NCBI GenBank assembly: GCA_035530275.1
Contig: DATKVC010000024.1
Span: 124,001 to 188,000, forward strand
Direction: 5' to 3'
From: CAIJMU01 sp035530275
GTDB taxonomy: Bacteria; Spirochaetota; Spirochaetia; Treponematales; Rectinemataceae
DNA: 64,000 nt
Shown here: one piece after another, positions 1 through 8,199 of the stretch
Position numbering within the stretch: position 1 is the first letter of the stretch
Layout of the letters: each line of letters begins with the position of its first letter
Program-made: the position numbers and the translations under genes
The notes under the pieces: generated by a model
Seen by the model: the letters and a program-made list of their open reading frames with translations, nothing else
What the model was told of the DNA's origin: nothing
The model's database searches: none

Positions 1-2
1 GC

Positions 3-290
3 GGAGACGAAGAGCCCGAGATAACCCAGCGCTCCGACGGCTCCTGGCTCGTCGATGGTGCCCTTTCCATCGGCAGTTTCGCGGAAACCCTCGGCATCGG
101 CGATTTCCCTGACAAAGGCGACTACGAGACTGTCGCCGGTCTCGTGCTCAATGTGATGGGGGTCATACCGAGACCCGGAGACCGATGCCAATGGAAGGAC
201 TGTGAAATCGAGATCGTCGACATGGATGGAAATCGCATCGACAAACTCATCGTGTCCGGGCGTCCATCCGCGGCGGAAACGCAGGTCTAG
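3..290 (+). CDS. CorC/HlyC (TlyC)-family protein, C-terminal part only
   Basis: The frame is open from the window edge to a TAG at 288-290 and encodes about 95 residues. It matches the C-terminal transporter-associated (CorC_HlyC) domain. The visible motifs are DGSWLVDGALSI, then YETVAGLVLN with MGVIPRPGD, and finally VDMDGNRIDK close to the end. In this family the domain follows paired CBS domains and often a DUF21 membrane region; those parts lie outside the window. Family members are linked to Mg2+/Co2+ efflux or, by older annotation, hemolysin, and the exact role here cannot be told. The last four bases overlap the end of the convergent gene on the other strand. Confidence 0.85.
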   Translation, partial: GDEEPEITQRSDGSWLVDGALSIGSFAETLGIGDFPDKGDYETVAGLVLNVMGVIPRPGDRCQWKDCEIEIVDMDGNRIDKLIVSGRPSAAETQV

Positions 291-1144
291 AGATTCTTGC
301 CGATCTTGTAGGCCACCTCGGGCGAAACGAGTTCGAATCGACCCTTCCCGTCTCTCCGAAGGAGTTCCCTCGCCTTTCCCTCGTCGATCGTATTGAAATC
401 GAAAAGGCCGAAATGATGACCGAGGCAAAAGCCGAAACCGGCCCCTTCAGCAAGGGCGAGGGCCTCGGCGAGGTTGAAGTTGCCGAGAATTCCCTGCGAT
501 CTCCGTTTCGCGTCGCGTCCGTTTACGGGAAGAAGACCCACATCGATCTTGTACGGCGCAAGGTTGTCGAGGAGGCCGGCATAGGGCGCGCAGTCCCCGG
601 AATGATAGAAGCGAATCCCGTCGAGTTCGAAGACGTAGCCGAGAAAGAGGGATCGTCCATGCTGATCGATGGCCAATTCCTCATGGGCCGAGGGAATCGC
701 CGAGACGCGAAGGGCGCCCACATCGATGCCTTGGAACACTTCGATCGGAAGGAGTTGCGATCGGGGCAAGCCCGCTCCGAGGGCCGACTCCATGGCCGAA
801 CCGGGCAGGACGAGGCGGCAATCCGGATTGGCGCGGGTGATTGGAAGAAGTGTGTCGGGATCGAGATGGTCCCCATGGTCATGGGTAACGAGGATGACAT
901 CGATGTCCCGCAATTCTTCGGCGCGAACCGGCGCGGGCGACATGCGTCGATGCGATAGGGGCAAAAGACCGAATTGACGCTCGAGGCTGTCGGAGAGATA
1001 GGGATCGACGAGTAGGCGCGTCTCCTTCGACTCGATCAAAAACCCCGCCTGTCCCATCCACCAAAGTCCGATTCCTTCGCCCGAGCTAGATGCCGCGGTG
1101 GGAACCCCAAGAACTTCCTTTACTAGCGTCACACGTGAGCTCAT
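287..1144 (-). CDS. MBL-fold metal-dependent hydrolase (UlaG-like)
   Basis: This 285-residue metallo-beta-lactamase-fold protein resembles UlaG-type lactonases. The metal-binding motif THDHGDHLD is at about residues 87-95, AIPSAHEE follows near the middle, and YHSGDCAPYAG supplies a further metal-ligand region. The terminal part has GHHFGLFDFN, another His-rich site expected in this family. I chose the ATG at 1144 because AGGAGGGG lies just upstream; an in-frame start at 1204 would add about 20 unremarkable residues and has no better ribosome site. The substrate is unknown. The gene stands alone and is convergent with the CorC-like gene. Confidence 0.85.
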   Translation of the reverse strand: MSSRVTLVKEVLGVPTAASSSGEGIGLWWMGQAGFLIESKETRLLVDPYLSDSLERQFGLLPLSHRRMSPAPVRAEELRDIDVILVTHDHGDHLDPDTLLPITRANPDCRLVLPGSAMESALGAGLPRSQLLPIEVFQGIDVGALRVSAIPSAHEELAIDQHGRSLFLGYVFELDGIRFYHSGDCAPYAGLLDNLAPYKIDVGLLPVNGRDAKRRSQGILGNFNLAEALALAEGAGFGFCLGHHFGLFDFNTIDEGKARELLRRDGKGRFELVSPEVAYKIGKNL

Positions 1145-1304
1145 CACATCCCCTCCTGGCGTTTCGACTCGACACATCATCCTATTGAAATCGGTCGGTT
1201 TCAAGGTAATCTAACCGCGGCAGGATAGGCCAGTCGGCCTGAGAAGTCTCGGGCCAAGCGAAAGATGCCAAAAAATCCTCAGAGTCGCCGAACCGCGGCC
1301 AAAC

Positions 1305-1333
1305 TTGACAGCTCCTCCGACCGGAGGTAGCCT
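1305..1333 (+). promoter_or_regulatory. Candidate sigma-70 promoter of the liv operon
   Basis: A perfect TTGACA (1305-1310) is followed after 17 bases by TAGCCT (1328-1333). A second -10-like TATAAT lies at 1394-1399 without a good -35. Either could drive livK; no activator or repressor site is evident. Confidence 0.4.
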
Positions 1334-1438
1334 CACAAATGAATTACCGCACGCGACGAGGACGTCAGCAATAATCGCAATAAGTAACAAAACTATAATG
1401 CCTCTGATCGTGCCAACCTACCAAGGAGGTAGCGAGAA

Positions 1439-2602
1439 ATGATGAAACGGAACACCGTTCTTACAAGGATCGCGGCCGCGATGTCCTTCGGGATTCTCCT
1501 TCCCCTCGGAATCCTTTCGGCCCAATCCGGCACCCTGAAAATCGGCTTCTTCGCCCCGGAATCGGGCTGGGCGGCCGCCGACGGCCAGAGCGCCTACGAC
1601 GCCGCTAAACTCGCGGTGGCCGACATCAACAAGGCGGGCGGCATCAAAGGTCGCCAGCTTGAACTTGTCAATTATGACGATGCGAGCGACACCAAGCAGG
1701 CGGTCAGCATCGCGACCCGCCTCGTCACGCAGGACAAGGTCGTGGCCGTCGTCAGCGGTTCTTATAGCGACCAGACCCTCGCCGCGGCCCCAATCTTCCA
1801 GCGCAACGGCGTGCCCATGCTCGCCGCCTACGCGGTCAATCCCGGCATCCCCGCCACGGGCAACTTCATCTTCCAGCAGGATTTCGACGGTGTGGTCGAA
1901 GGAAAAGCCGCTGCCGTGGCCATGGTCAAGAACCTCGGCGCCAAGAAGATAGCCATCATCGCCATCAAGAACGATTTCGGTACCTCCCTGGTCCAGGGTT
2001 TCACCGAGGAGGCCCAGGCCCTCGGCGCCACCATCGTCGCCACCGACTACAATCAGTTCGGGGAGAAGGATTTCACCCCGATCCTGATGCGCGACTCGAG
2101 CAAGGGCGCCGACGGATTCTTCATGGCACAGTACTATTCGGAGAGCCAACAGTTTCTCAATAACTGGAACCAGATCGGCCTCACCCTGCCCCTCGTCGGC
2201 ACCGAGGGCATCGATTCGACGACGCAGTTCTTCCAGCCGGTCGGAGCCCAGGCCAACGGCCTCGTGTTCACGACGCCCTTCAACCGCGACAGCACCGAAC
2301 CCGTCGTCCTCAATTTCGTGAAGGGCTTCACCGCGGCCTACAACTACGCCCCCGACATGGTGGGCGCCACGACCTATGATTCCTTCCTCGTGCTCAAGCA
2401 GGCCATGGCCAAGGGCGTCTCCGCGAACCAGATCCGCGACGGCATCGCCGCGACAAAGAACTTCGTGGGCGTCACCGGAACGATCATGCGCTACAATGCA
2501 ACCGGAGCCGTCATAAAGGCCGTAGAGCTCCAGATCGTCAAGGACGGGCTGCCCCATCATTACGGCATCGTCGACGACGCGGCGATCATAACGCCCAAGT
2601 GA
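1439..2602 (+). CDS. livK: Branched-chain amino-acid-type ABC transporter, substrate-binding protein
   Basis: This is the periplasmic ligand-binding protein (387 aa) of a LivK-type importer. It begins with a charged n-region and a hydrophobic stretch ending near LSAQS (about residue 28), a signal peptide, followed by the type I periplasmic-binding fold: LKIGFFAPESG, the GGIKGRQLELV motif, and VVSGSYSDQTLAAAPIFQ. It is the first gene of livKHMGF. AAGGAGG lies about seven bases before the ATG; a second ATG three bases on is equally usable. The ligand is probably a branched-chain amino acid or a small amide, but this family also includes urea and short-chain amide binders, so the substrate is inferred only. 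Confidence 0.9.
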   Translation: MMKRNTVLTRIAAAMSFGILLPLGILSAQSGTLKIGFFAPESGWAAADGQSAYDAAKLAVADINKAGGIKGRQLELVNYDDASDTKQAVSIATRLVTQDKVVAVVSGSYSDQTLAAAPIFQRNGVPMLAAYAVNPGIPATGNFIFQQDFDGVVEGKAAAVAMVKNLGAKKIAIIAIKNDFGTSLVQGFTEEAQALGATIVATDYNQFGEKDFTPILMRDSSKGADGFFMAQYYSESQQFLNNWNQIGLTLPLVGTEGIDSTTQFFQPVGAQANGLVFTTPFNRDSTEPVVLNFVKGFTAAYNYAPDMVGATTYDSFLVLKQAMAKGVSANQIRDGIAATKNFVGVTGTIMRYNATGAVIKAVELQIVKDGLPHHYGIVDDAAIITPK

Positions 2603-2644
2603 TGGCCTGATCCGAACGCGATCGGGTCAAGGAAAGGGAGAAGG

Positions 2645-3514
2645 ATGTTCCTGCTTAGCCTCGTCAACGGCATTTCCACGGGATCCCTTTACGCCCTGAT
2701 CGCGCTCGGGCCCTCACTCATCTATGGCATCCTGCGCATCCTCGACATAGCCAACGCCGCCGGCCTCACCCTCGGCGCCTATGTCGGGCTGAAGGTCTTC
2801 AAACTCACGGGATCGCTCGCCCTCGGTCTCCTGGCGGCGGTTCTCGCCTCGGCCATCTTCGGCCTTATCCTCCAGCGCTTCCTCTATCGCCCCATTCTCA
2901 ATCGCGGTCCCCTCATTCCCCTTATCGCCAGCATCGGTACCTTCATAGCGATGGAAGAGGTATTCAGGCTCGTATTCGGGCCTTATCCCCAGACCTTTCC
3001 CGCCAAGATTCCGATCCACACCCTCCGATTCGGCGGAGCCTTCATAACCGGCGTCCAGATCATCATCCTCGTCACCGGGCTCATCGTCCTCCTCGGCACC
3101 TGGTTCGCCCTCAAACGAAGCAGGCTCGGCCTCTATTGGCGGGCGACTTCGCAGGACAGGCCGACGGCCGAGGCCATGGGCATCGACACGGGCGGCGTCA
3201 TCGCCGCCATCTTCGCCATCGGCTACGCCCTCGCCGCGGTCTCCGGAGTCCTCCTCGGCATCAATTACAACACTGTCTATCCGACTATGGGCGACATCCC
3301 CGCCTACAAGATGCTGGCCATCATCGTGCTCGGGGGCCTCGGCAATCCTCTCGGCACCATCGCCGCGGCCATGCTCATCGGCCTTGTCGAAACCTTCGTG
3401 GTCTCCTACGCCGGCTTCGTCCTTCCGCGCGACGCGATCGCCTTCATAGTACTGATCATAATCCTCCTCGCGCGGCCCCAGGGGCTCCTCGGGAAGGCGA
3501 AGGCCTCGCGATGA
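2645..3514 (+). CDS. livH: Branched-chain amino-acid ABC transporter permease LivH
   Basis: This is a 289-residue inner-membrane permease of the LivH class. It starts MFLLSLVNGISTGSLYALIALG, the usual first helix, and has about eight hydrophobic segments. RATSQDRPTAEAMGID matches the cytoplasmic coupling loop that contacts the ATPases, followed by a glycine-rich KMLAIIVLGGLGNPLG segment typical of LivH. GGGAGAAGG precedes the start codon. It lies 42 bases after livK, and its stop overlaps the livM start as ATGA, so LivH and LivM are probably made in equal amounts. Confidence 0.93.
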   Translation: MFLLSLVNGISTGSLYALIALGPSLIYGILRILDIANAAGLTLGAYVGLKVFKLTGSLALGLLAAVLASAIFGLILQRFLYRPILNRGPLIPLIASIGTFIAMEEVFRLVFGPYPQTFPAKIPIHTLRFGGAFITGVQIIILVTGLIVLLGTWFALKRSRLGLYWRATSQDRPTAEAMGIDTGGVIAAIFAIGYALAAVSGVLLGINYNTVYPTMGDIPAYKMLAIIVLGGLGNPLGTIAAAMLIGLVETFVVSYAGFVLPRDAIAFIVLIIILLARPQGLLGKAKASR

Positions 3515-4422
3515 GCTACCTCGTCGTCGTCCTCGTCACCATAGCCATCTTCGCCATCCTGGCGGTGGCGCTCAACATCGTGGTGGGCTACGCGGGCCAA
3601 CCCAACCTGGCGCAGAGCGCCTTTTTCGGCCTGGGTGCCTATTTCGCTGCCATCATGGCGACCCGCTACGGCATCGGATTCTGGTGGACCATCCCGATAG
3701 CCTTCGGCGTCGCGGGCCTCGCCGGCTTTATCCTCGGCGCCATCAGCCTGAGACTGCGCGAAGATTTCCTCGCAATTACGACGATTGGACTCAACTTCGT
3801 CATGGTGGCCCTCTTTCAGTACGTGCCGTTTTTCGGGGGGGCCGTCGGCATCTCTTCCATACCCCTGCCGACGATCGGGAGCCGCCAGTTCGGAAATGTC
3901 GATTTCCTCGTCGTGGCCCTCGTTATGCTCCTCCTCACCGTGGCTATCAGCGCCTACCTCGAGCGAAGCTGGTTCGGCGCCTCCCTCGTGGCGATACGCG
4001 ACGACGAAGAAGCCTCCGCTTCGATCGGCATTCCGATCGCGTCCTACAAGGTAGCCGCCTTCACCCTCAGCGCCGCACTCGCCGGCATGGCGGGAAGCGT
4101 CTACGCCCCCTTCATCAGCGCCGTCACCCCCACCAGCTTCGGCTTCACCGAATCGGTGGTCGTGCTCTCGATGCTCATTTTCGGCGGCATAGGCAAGATC
4201 CGCGGCGCCATCGTCGGAGCCTTGATCCTCGGGGCCCTTCCCGAGGCTTTCCGCTTTATATCCAATTTCAGGCTTCTCACTTACGGCGCCATACTCCTCC
4301 TCATGCTGCGCTTCCAGCCCCAGGGCCTCCTCGGCGACGCGAGCCTCGCCTCGAAAATTGTGGGGCGTATGTTTCGCGGTGGCCACAAGACAGGAACAAG
4401 GAACGGCCATGGCCCAGCTTGA
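3511..4422 (+). CDS. livM: Branched-chain amino-acid ABC transporter permease LivM
   Basis: This is a 303-residue LivM-type inner-membrane permease that should pair with LivH. It shows the family hallmarks GYAGQPNLAQSAFFGLGAY near the N-terminus, then RDDEEASASIGI, the coupling loop, and FGGIGKIRGAIVGALIL. The ATG at 3511 overlaps the livH stop; the open frame extends upstream but only as an out-of-frame shadow of livH. The C-terminal 14 bases overlap livG. The five genes together supply all parts of the importer: binding protein, two permeases and two ATPases. Confidence 0.93.
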   Translation: MSYLVVVLVTIAIFAILAVALNIVVGYAGQPNLAQSAFFGLGAYFAAIMATRYGIGFWWTIPIAFGVAGLAGFILGAISLRLREDFLAITTIGLNFVMVALFQYVPFFGGAVGISSIPLPTIGSRQFGNVDFLVVALVMLLLTVAISAYLERSWFGASLVAIRDDEEASASIGIPIASYKVAAFTLSAALAGMAGSVYAPFISAVTPTSFGFTESVVVLSMLIFGGIGKIRGAIVGALILGALPEAFRFISNFRLLTYGAILLLMLRFQPQGLLGDASLASKIVGRMFRGGHKTGTRNGHGPA

Positions 4423-5197
4423 AATCGCCGGCCTGACCATCCGCTTCGGCGGCCTCGTCGCCCTCGACTCCCTCGACCTCTCCGTTCAAAAAGGCGAATT
4501 CGTCTCAGTCATCGGCCCGAACGGCGCCGGTAAGACAACCCTGTTCAACGTCATAGCCGGTGCCGTAACACCCTCCTCAGGTTCCGTTCGCTTCGAAGGG
4601 CGCGAGGTGCAGGGCTTCCGGGCCGCGCACATGAGCAATCTCGGCGTCCGACGGAGCTTCCAAGTCGCCCGCCCCTTCGCCTCGATGAGCGTCCGCGAAA
4701 ACATCCTCCTGGCCTCCGCGGGCAAGCCCATCCTCGAAAGCCTCAAGAGCCTCGGCCTCAGGCACCGCGACCGTGAACGCACTGAGTTCGTCGACGGCAT
4801 TATCGCGGAGCTGGGACTGGCGAAATCGGCGGAGCGTTCGGCCGGCGAACTGACAATGGGCGAGCTGCGCCGCCTCGAAATCGCGAGGGCCCTCGCGGGA
4901 AGGCCCTCGCTTCTCCTCCTCGACGAGCCGGCGGCGGGCATCGGAGCCGACGGCATCGGCGAGCTCGCCGAGCTCATCCGTTCGGTCCACCGAAAGGGCC
5001 TAACCGTCATGCTCGTCGAACACTACGTCGGCCTCGCCCTCTCGCTTTCAGACCGAATTTTCGTTCTCGACGAGGGAAAGATGATCGCCCAAGGGAAGCC
5101 CGATCAGGTTCGCAACGACGAGCGTGTTATCGCGGCCTATCTGGGCAAAGAGACGCCTCGAAGACTCCCGAATCGTTCGCAGGGGGACCCCGCGTGA
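4409..5197 (+). CDS. livG: Branched-chain amino-acid ABC transporter ATP-binding protein LivG
   Basis: This is a 262-residue ABC ATPase. The Walker A motif GPNGAGKTT is near residue 40, the signature appears as the divergent SAGELTMGELRRLEIARAL, and Walker B LLLLDEPAAGIG follows, with the switch His in MLVEHYV. RRSFQVARPFASMSVRENI is characteristic of LivG. The ATG at 4409 has AAGGAAC upstream; an open frame further upstream belongs to the livM 3' end. It should form a heterodimer with LivF at the cytoplasmic face of LivHM. Confidence 0.92.
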   Translation: MAQLEIAGLTIRFGGLVALDSLDLSVQKGEFVSVIGPNGAGKTTLFNVIAGAVTPSSGSVRFEGREVQGFRAAHMSNLGVRRSFQVARPFASMSVRENILLASAGKPILESLKSLGLRHRDRERTEFVDGIIAELGLAKSAERSAGELTMGELRRLEIARALAGRPSLLLLDEPAAGIGADGIGELAELIRSVHRKGLTVMLVEHYVGLALSLSDRIFVLDEGKMIAQGKPDQVRNDERVIAAYLGKETPRRLPNRSQGDPA

Positions 5198-5910
5198 AAG
5201 GCGACACGCTGCTCAAGATAGATAAGCTCGAAGCCGGTTACGGCAAGATACGCGTGCTCCACGGCGTTTCGCTCGAGGTGTCGGAAGGCGGTTTCGTCAC
5301 CATCGTCGGGGCCAACGGGGCGGGCAAATCGACTCTTCTTAAGTGCCTCATGGGACTGGTCCGCGCCAAGGGCGAAATGAGCCTCCATGGCCGGTCGATC
5401 CTCGGACTCCCGGCGCATCGGCGAGTCGGCCTTGGCATCGGTTACATTCCCGAAGGCCGTCATGTTTTTCCCGAACTCAGCGTCGAGGAGAACATCCTCG
5501 TCACGGCGACCCGCAATCGTTCCGCGCGACGGGAAGAATTGCTCGAAAGAAGCTACAGCCTCTTTCCCCGCCTCGGCGAAAGGCGATCCCAGGCGGCGGG
5601 CAGCCTCAGCGGCGGCGAACAGCAGATGCTCGCCTTCGCCCGAGCCCTTGCCCTCGATCCCAGCCTGATCATCGCCGACGAGATCTCGCTCGGCCTCGCG
5701 CCGATCGTCGTCGACAAACTATTCGAAGTCCTTGCTGACATGCGCGCCCGGGGCAAGACAATCCTTTTAGCCGAGCAAAACGCCAAGCGAGCCTTGGAAG
5801 CCGCCGACCGCGCCTATGTTCTCGAAGCGGGACGGGTCATGCTCGAAGGCGAAGCGACCGCCCTCGCTCGCGATCCGAAAATTGTGGAAGCCTACCTGCA
5901 AAATCTTTGA
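5194..5910 (+). CDS. livF: Branched-chain amino-acid ABC transporter ATP-binding protein LivF
   Basis: This is a 238-residue ABC ATPase. Walker A GANGAGKST, signature LSGGEQQMLAFARAL and Walker B LIIADEISLGLAPI are all intact, with LAEQN at the H-loop region in the Q-for-H form common in LivF. IPEGRHVFPELSVEENI is diagnostic of LivF. It starts at a GTG whose bases overlap the livG stop (GTGA), indicating coupled translation. It closes the liv operon and is convergent with fabH, leaving 22 bases between the stops. Confidence 0.93.
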   Translation: MKGDTLLKIDKLEAGYGKIRVLHGVSLEVSEGGFVTIVGANGAGKSTLLKCLMGLVRAKGEMSLHGRSILGLPAHRRVGLGIGYIPEGRHVFPELSVEENILVTATRNRSARREELLERSYSLFPRLGERRSQAAGSLSGGEQQMLAFARALALDPSLIIADEISLGLAPIVVDKLFEVLADMRARGKTILLAEQNAKRALEAADRAYVLEAGRVMLEGEATALARDPKIVEAYLQNL

Positions 5911-5932
5911 TCTTCCCGGCTGCCCGATTTCC

Positions 5933-6910
5933 CTAACTCCAGCGAAGCACCATCCCCCCGGAAGTAAGTCCCGAGCCGAAGGCGAGGAGCATCAGGAGAT
6001 CTCCCGACTTGAGCAGCCCCTTCTCCAGCATTTCGTGCAAGGCAATCGGAATGCTCGCCGAAGAAGTGTTGGCGTATTCCTCGATGTTCATGTAGAAGCG
6101 ATCCTCCGGCAAGCCCAGCCTCTTCGCCGCGGCCTTGATGATCCGCGCGTTGGCCTGATGCGGCACGATCCAGGCGAAATCCCCTATCGCAAGCCCTGTC
6201 TCTCGCAAGAGACTTTCCACGAGCTTGCTGATCTCGCCAACCGCAAAGTTGTAAACGCTGCGACCGTCCATCGCGAGATAGGGAACCATCGGCGCCGCCC
6301 TCTCGAAAGTCTTCGAACGCTCCGCTTGCACCAACTTGAGCGTATGCGCGCCCGCCCCATCGGCTCTGAGTTTCGCCCGCTCAATGCCGAAGGCCCCATC
6401 ACCGCGCTCGAGGACAGCCGCTCCCGCCCCATCGCCAAGGAGGACATTCGTGCCCCGATCTTCCCAATTGAGGACCCGCGAAAGGGTCTCTGCGCCGATC
6501 ACGAGGGCGTACCTTCCCTGGTTCACCTCGAGAAGACCTCTGGCCACATCGAGGGCGTAAATGAATCCCGTGCATCCTGCGGTCAGGTCGAGGGCCGGGC
6601 AACCGATAGCCCCGATTTTCTCCTGTACGATACAGGCCGTCGAAGGAAAACCGAAGTAGTCCGGCGTCGCCGTCGCGACGACGAGAAAATCGATATCGGC
6701 CGCCGCAATTCCAGCCCTTGTGAGGGCTTCTCGAGCCGCGGCGGCCGCAAGGTCGCTCGTCAGCTCGCCATCGGCGGCGTAGTGCCGCGCACCGATCCCG
6801 GTATGCGATCGGATCCACTCGTCGGTAGTGTCGACGCGCAGCGCGAGTTCTTCGTTTGTGATACGGCGCTCCGGAATGCCGACGCCGATGGATCGAATTG
6901 AAACGGACAT
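5933..6910 (-). CDS. fabH: 3-oxoacyl-ACP synthase III
   Basis: This is the ketoacyl synthase (325 aa) that starts fatty-acid synthesis by condensing acetyl-CoA or another primer with malonyl-ACP. The complete catalytic triad is visible: Cys113 in LTAGCTGFIYAL, His in IVPHQANARI (about residue 250) and Asn in EYANTSSAS (about residue 281). The N-terminus has the usual GIPERRITNEEL and RSHTGIGARHYA. GAGGGGAAA precedes the ATG. It is a single-gene unit, separated by more than 30 kb from fabD-fabG. Confidence 0.95.
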   Translation of the reverse strand: MSVSIRSIGVGIPERRITNEELALRVDTTDEWIRSHTGIGARHYAADGELTSDLAAAAAREALTRAGIAAADIDFLVVATATPDYFGFPSTACIVQEKIGAIGCPALDLTAGCTGFIYALDVARGLLEVNQGRYALVIGAETLSRVLNWEDRGTNVLLGDGAGAAVLERGDGAFGIERAKLRADGAGAHTLKLVQAERSKTFERAAPMVPYLAMDGRSVYNFAVGEISKLVESLLRETGLAIGDFAWIVPHQANARIIKAAAKRLGLPEDRFYMNIEEYANTSSASIPIALHEMLEKGLLKSGDLLMLLAFGSGLTSGGMVLRWS

Positions 6911-7069
6911 TTTCCCCTCGCCGGGCAGAAAGGGCCAAAGACCGACCCTTGTGTCATACCCTCATACCAAACCTTCTGCGGCCCAAGGGACCGGCAGTCG
7001 CGCATAATCGCGGCAATTGGACGCGTTTTATTGCCAGAGGGTTGCGAGGCTTCATCGATCTTCTCACGC

Positions 7070-7567
7070 TCAGTCGTCGTCGGTGCCGAAGAATTGCTCC
7101 TCACGAGCATCCGCGATTGTCGCCGAGAAGGCGATCATCATCTTGAGATCGCTGGCCGTGAAGGAGATGGGAAGTTTGATCGTGTAGTAGAGAAGATAGG
7201 AGCCATCATCCTGTTTTTCGAGGGCCCAGCAACCGATCTTGTTCGATCCGCTCTCGGTCATGAGGTCAAGGAGGGTCGCCTGATCCGGCTCCTCCGGAAA
7301 CGTGCCGGCGTTGGACCAGATCTCCCGAATTTCGATGCCACTATATTTCTCGGTCGCCGACGAGATGTACACGAACTGCGTCCGATCGTCCTTCGTGTCA
7401 AGTTCAACCTGGTAATTACCGGCCTTGGTTACCGTGTATTCTTGATCGATCTTGTCGAGGAGGGTCTGAACCCTGGTATCCGGCTTATTTTGGGCCGAAA
7501 GCGGCAGGATGAGAATGGCTAGCAGGATGGCCGCGACAACAAGAATACGGAAAGCCTTCTGGTTCAT
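7070..7567 (-). CDS. Secreted protein of unknown function
   Basis: I do not recognise this 165-residue protein. A clear signal peptide occupies about residues 1-25: MNQKAF, then a hydrophobic core, ending PLSAQNKPD, so it is exported. The mature part is mostly beta-type sequence (NYQVELDTKDDRTQFVYISSATE, then YLLYYTIKLPISFTASDLKMMI) and ends in an acidic EEQFFGTDDD tail. Related short secreted proteins in spirochaetes resemble YbjN- or T3SS-chaperone-like folds, but I cannot claim that here. GGAGG lies seven bases upstream of the ATG, and a promoter is visible at 7585-7613. Confidence 0.7.
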   Translation of the reverse strand: MNQKAFRILVVAAILLAILILPLSAQNKPDTRVQTLLDKIDQEYTVTKAGNYQVELDTKDDRTQFVYISSATEKYSGIEIREIWSNAGTFPEEPDQATLLDLMTESGSNKIGCWALEKQDDGSYLLYYTIKLPISFTASDLKMMIAFSATIADAREEQFFGTDDD

Positions 7568-7584
7568 GAGTGCCTCCTGCCAAA

Positions 7585-7613
7585 ACTATCGTATCGGCTC
7601 GAAGCGCCTGCAA
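7585..7613 (-). promoter_or_regulatory. Sigma-70-type promoter of the 7070-7567 gene
   Basis: On the minus strand TTGCAG (7608-7613) and GATAGT (7585-7590) are separated by 17 bases, about 18 bases before the ATG at 7567. The motif match is moderate. Confidence 0.45.
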
Positions 7614-7672
7614 GCGACTTTATGAATTCCGGTCAAAGCGATACATCAGGCTATCAGTGTGATTGCCCTCCG

Positions 7673-7752
7673 CTCGGCGCGCCGCTCCGCTTCAATCCCA
7701 GCAGGGCCTTATGGAAAGAGCCGTCCCGAAGGACGGCTCTTTCTGGGCCCTG
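7673..7752 (+). repeat. 80-bp direct repeat, copy 1 (tRNA 3'-end/terminator unit)
   Basis: This 80-bp stretch is identical to 7852-7931. It carries a 16-base inverted copy of the tRNA-Ile 3' end and the hairpin AAAGAGCCGTCC/GGACGGCTCTTT. Identity stops at 7752, just where the real tRNA acceptor/T-stem would continue. Here the sequence degenerates, so this copy is a vestige without a tRNA body. GATTGCCCTCCGCTCG also occurs twice (7661-7676, 7757-7772). The rest of 7568-7922 holds no gene that I can support. Confidence 0.8.
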
Positions 7753-7851
7753 GTTTGATTGCCCTCCGCTCGCTCGACCTCCTGTCTCGCTCGCTCCGGG
7801 CCGGCTTCGCGGCGCTTCCGGCGGCATCCTTGCCGCCTCTCCCTCGCTTCT

Positions 7852-7931
7852 CTCGGCGCGCCGCTCCGCTTCAATCCCAGCAGGGCCTTATGGAAAGAGC
7901 CGTCCCGAAGGACGGCTCTTTCTGGGCCCTG
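7852..7931 (+). repeat. 80-bp direct repeat, copy 2 (joined to tRNA-Ile)
   Basis: This is the second perfect copy, 179 bp downstream of the first. It runs into the 3' end of the intact tRNA-Ile gene. Its outer arms, 7872-7887 and 7925-7940, are perfect 16-bp inverted repeats, and the right arm is the tRNA 3' end itself. Confidence 0.85.
7894..7921 (-). terminator. Hairpin downstream of tRNA-Ile
   Basis: On the minus strand AAAGAGCCGTCC (loop TTCG) GGACGGCTCTTT forms a 12-bp perfect stem starting two bases after the tRNA discriminator. It ends in CTCTTTCC rather than a long U tract, so termination may be imperfect. Confidence 0.6.
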
Positions 7932-7995
7932 CTGGGATTGAACCAGCGACCTACGGATTATGAGTCCGCAGCTCTAACCGCTGAGCTAAGGGCCC
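7923..7995 (-). tRNA. ileX: tRNA-Ile2, anticodon CAU
   Basis: A 73-nt cloverleaf folds on the minus strand. It has a 7-bp acceptor stem GGGCCCT/AGGGCCC, a D-arm GCTC..GAGC, an anticodon loop CTCATAA (anticodon CAT) and a T-arm GCTGG-TTCAATC-CCAGC, with discriminator A; CCA is not encoded. The sequence closely resembles the minor isoleucine tRNA (E. coli ileX type), especially the CCTTAGCTCAG and GACTCATAATC blocks, rather than initiator or elongator Met tRNA. If so, TilS would convert C34 to lysidine and it would read AUA codons. One wobble G-T closes the anticodon stem. Confidence 0.9.
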
Positions 7996-8199
7996 TCGTG
8001 ATTGAATGGAAAGACAAAGCCCTTCCATTCAATCACGAGAAGATGCGCAATGCGCATCTTCAGCCTTCACAAATAGCAGTTGAATGAATAGCGGGCGGGG
8101 CGGAAAATGTCAATCGGCGGTATAATCTGGGTGGCGGAAAAGCCGCAAAATGGACCGTCCGCGCGATTATGAGACGGGACGGCAGGCGAAGGGGTGGAG

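Noticed and set aside
1418..2560. Long minus-strand open frame (380 codons) opposite livK
   Set aside because: It is a shadow of the high-GC codon bias in livK: His/Gly/Glu-rich, no ribosome site and no family motif.
7673..7931. Possible CRISPR-like repeat pair
   Set aside because: Only two copies of an 80-bp unit, too long for CRISPR repeats, no spacers of regular size and no cas genes.
7659..8087. Overlapping plus-strand frames of 113 and 142 codons across the repeats and tRNA-Ile
   Set aside because: They translate repeat DNA and the antisense of a tRNA; the repeated segment encodes the same peptide twice by duplication only.
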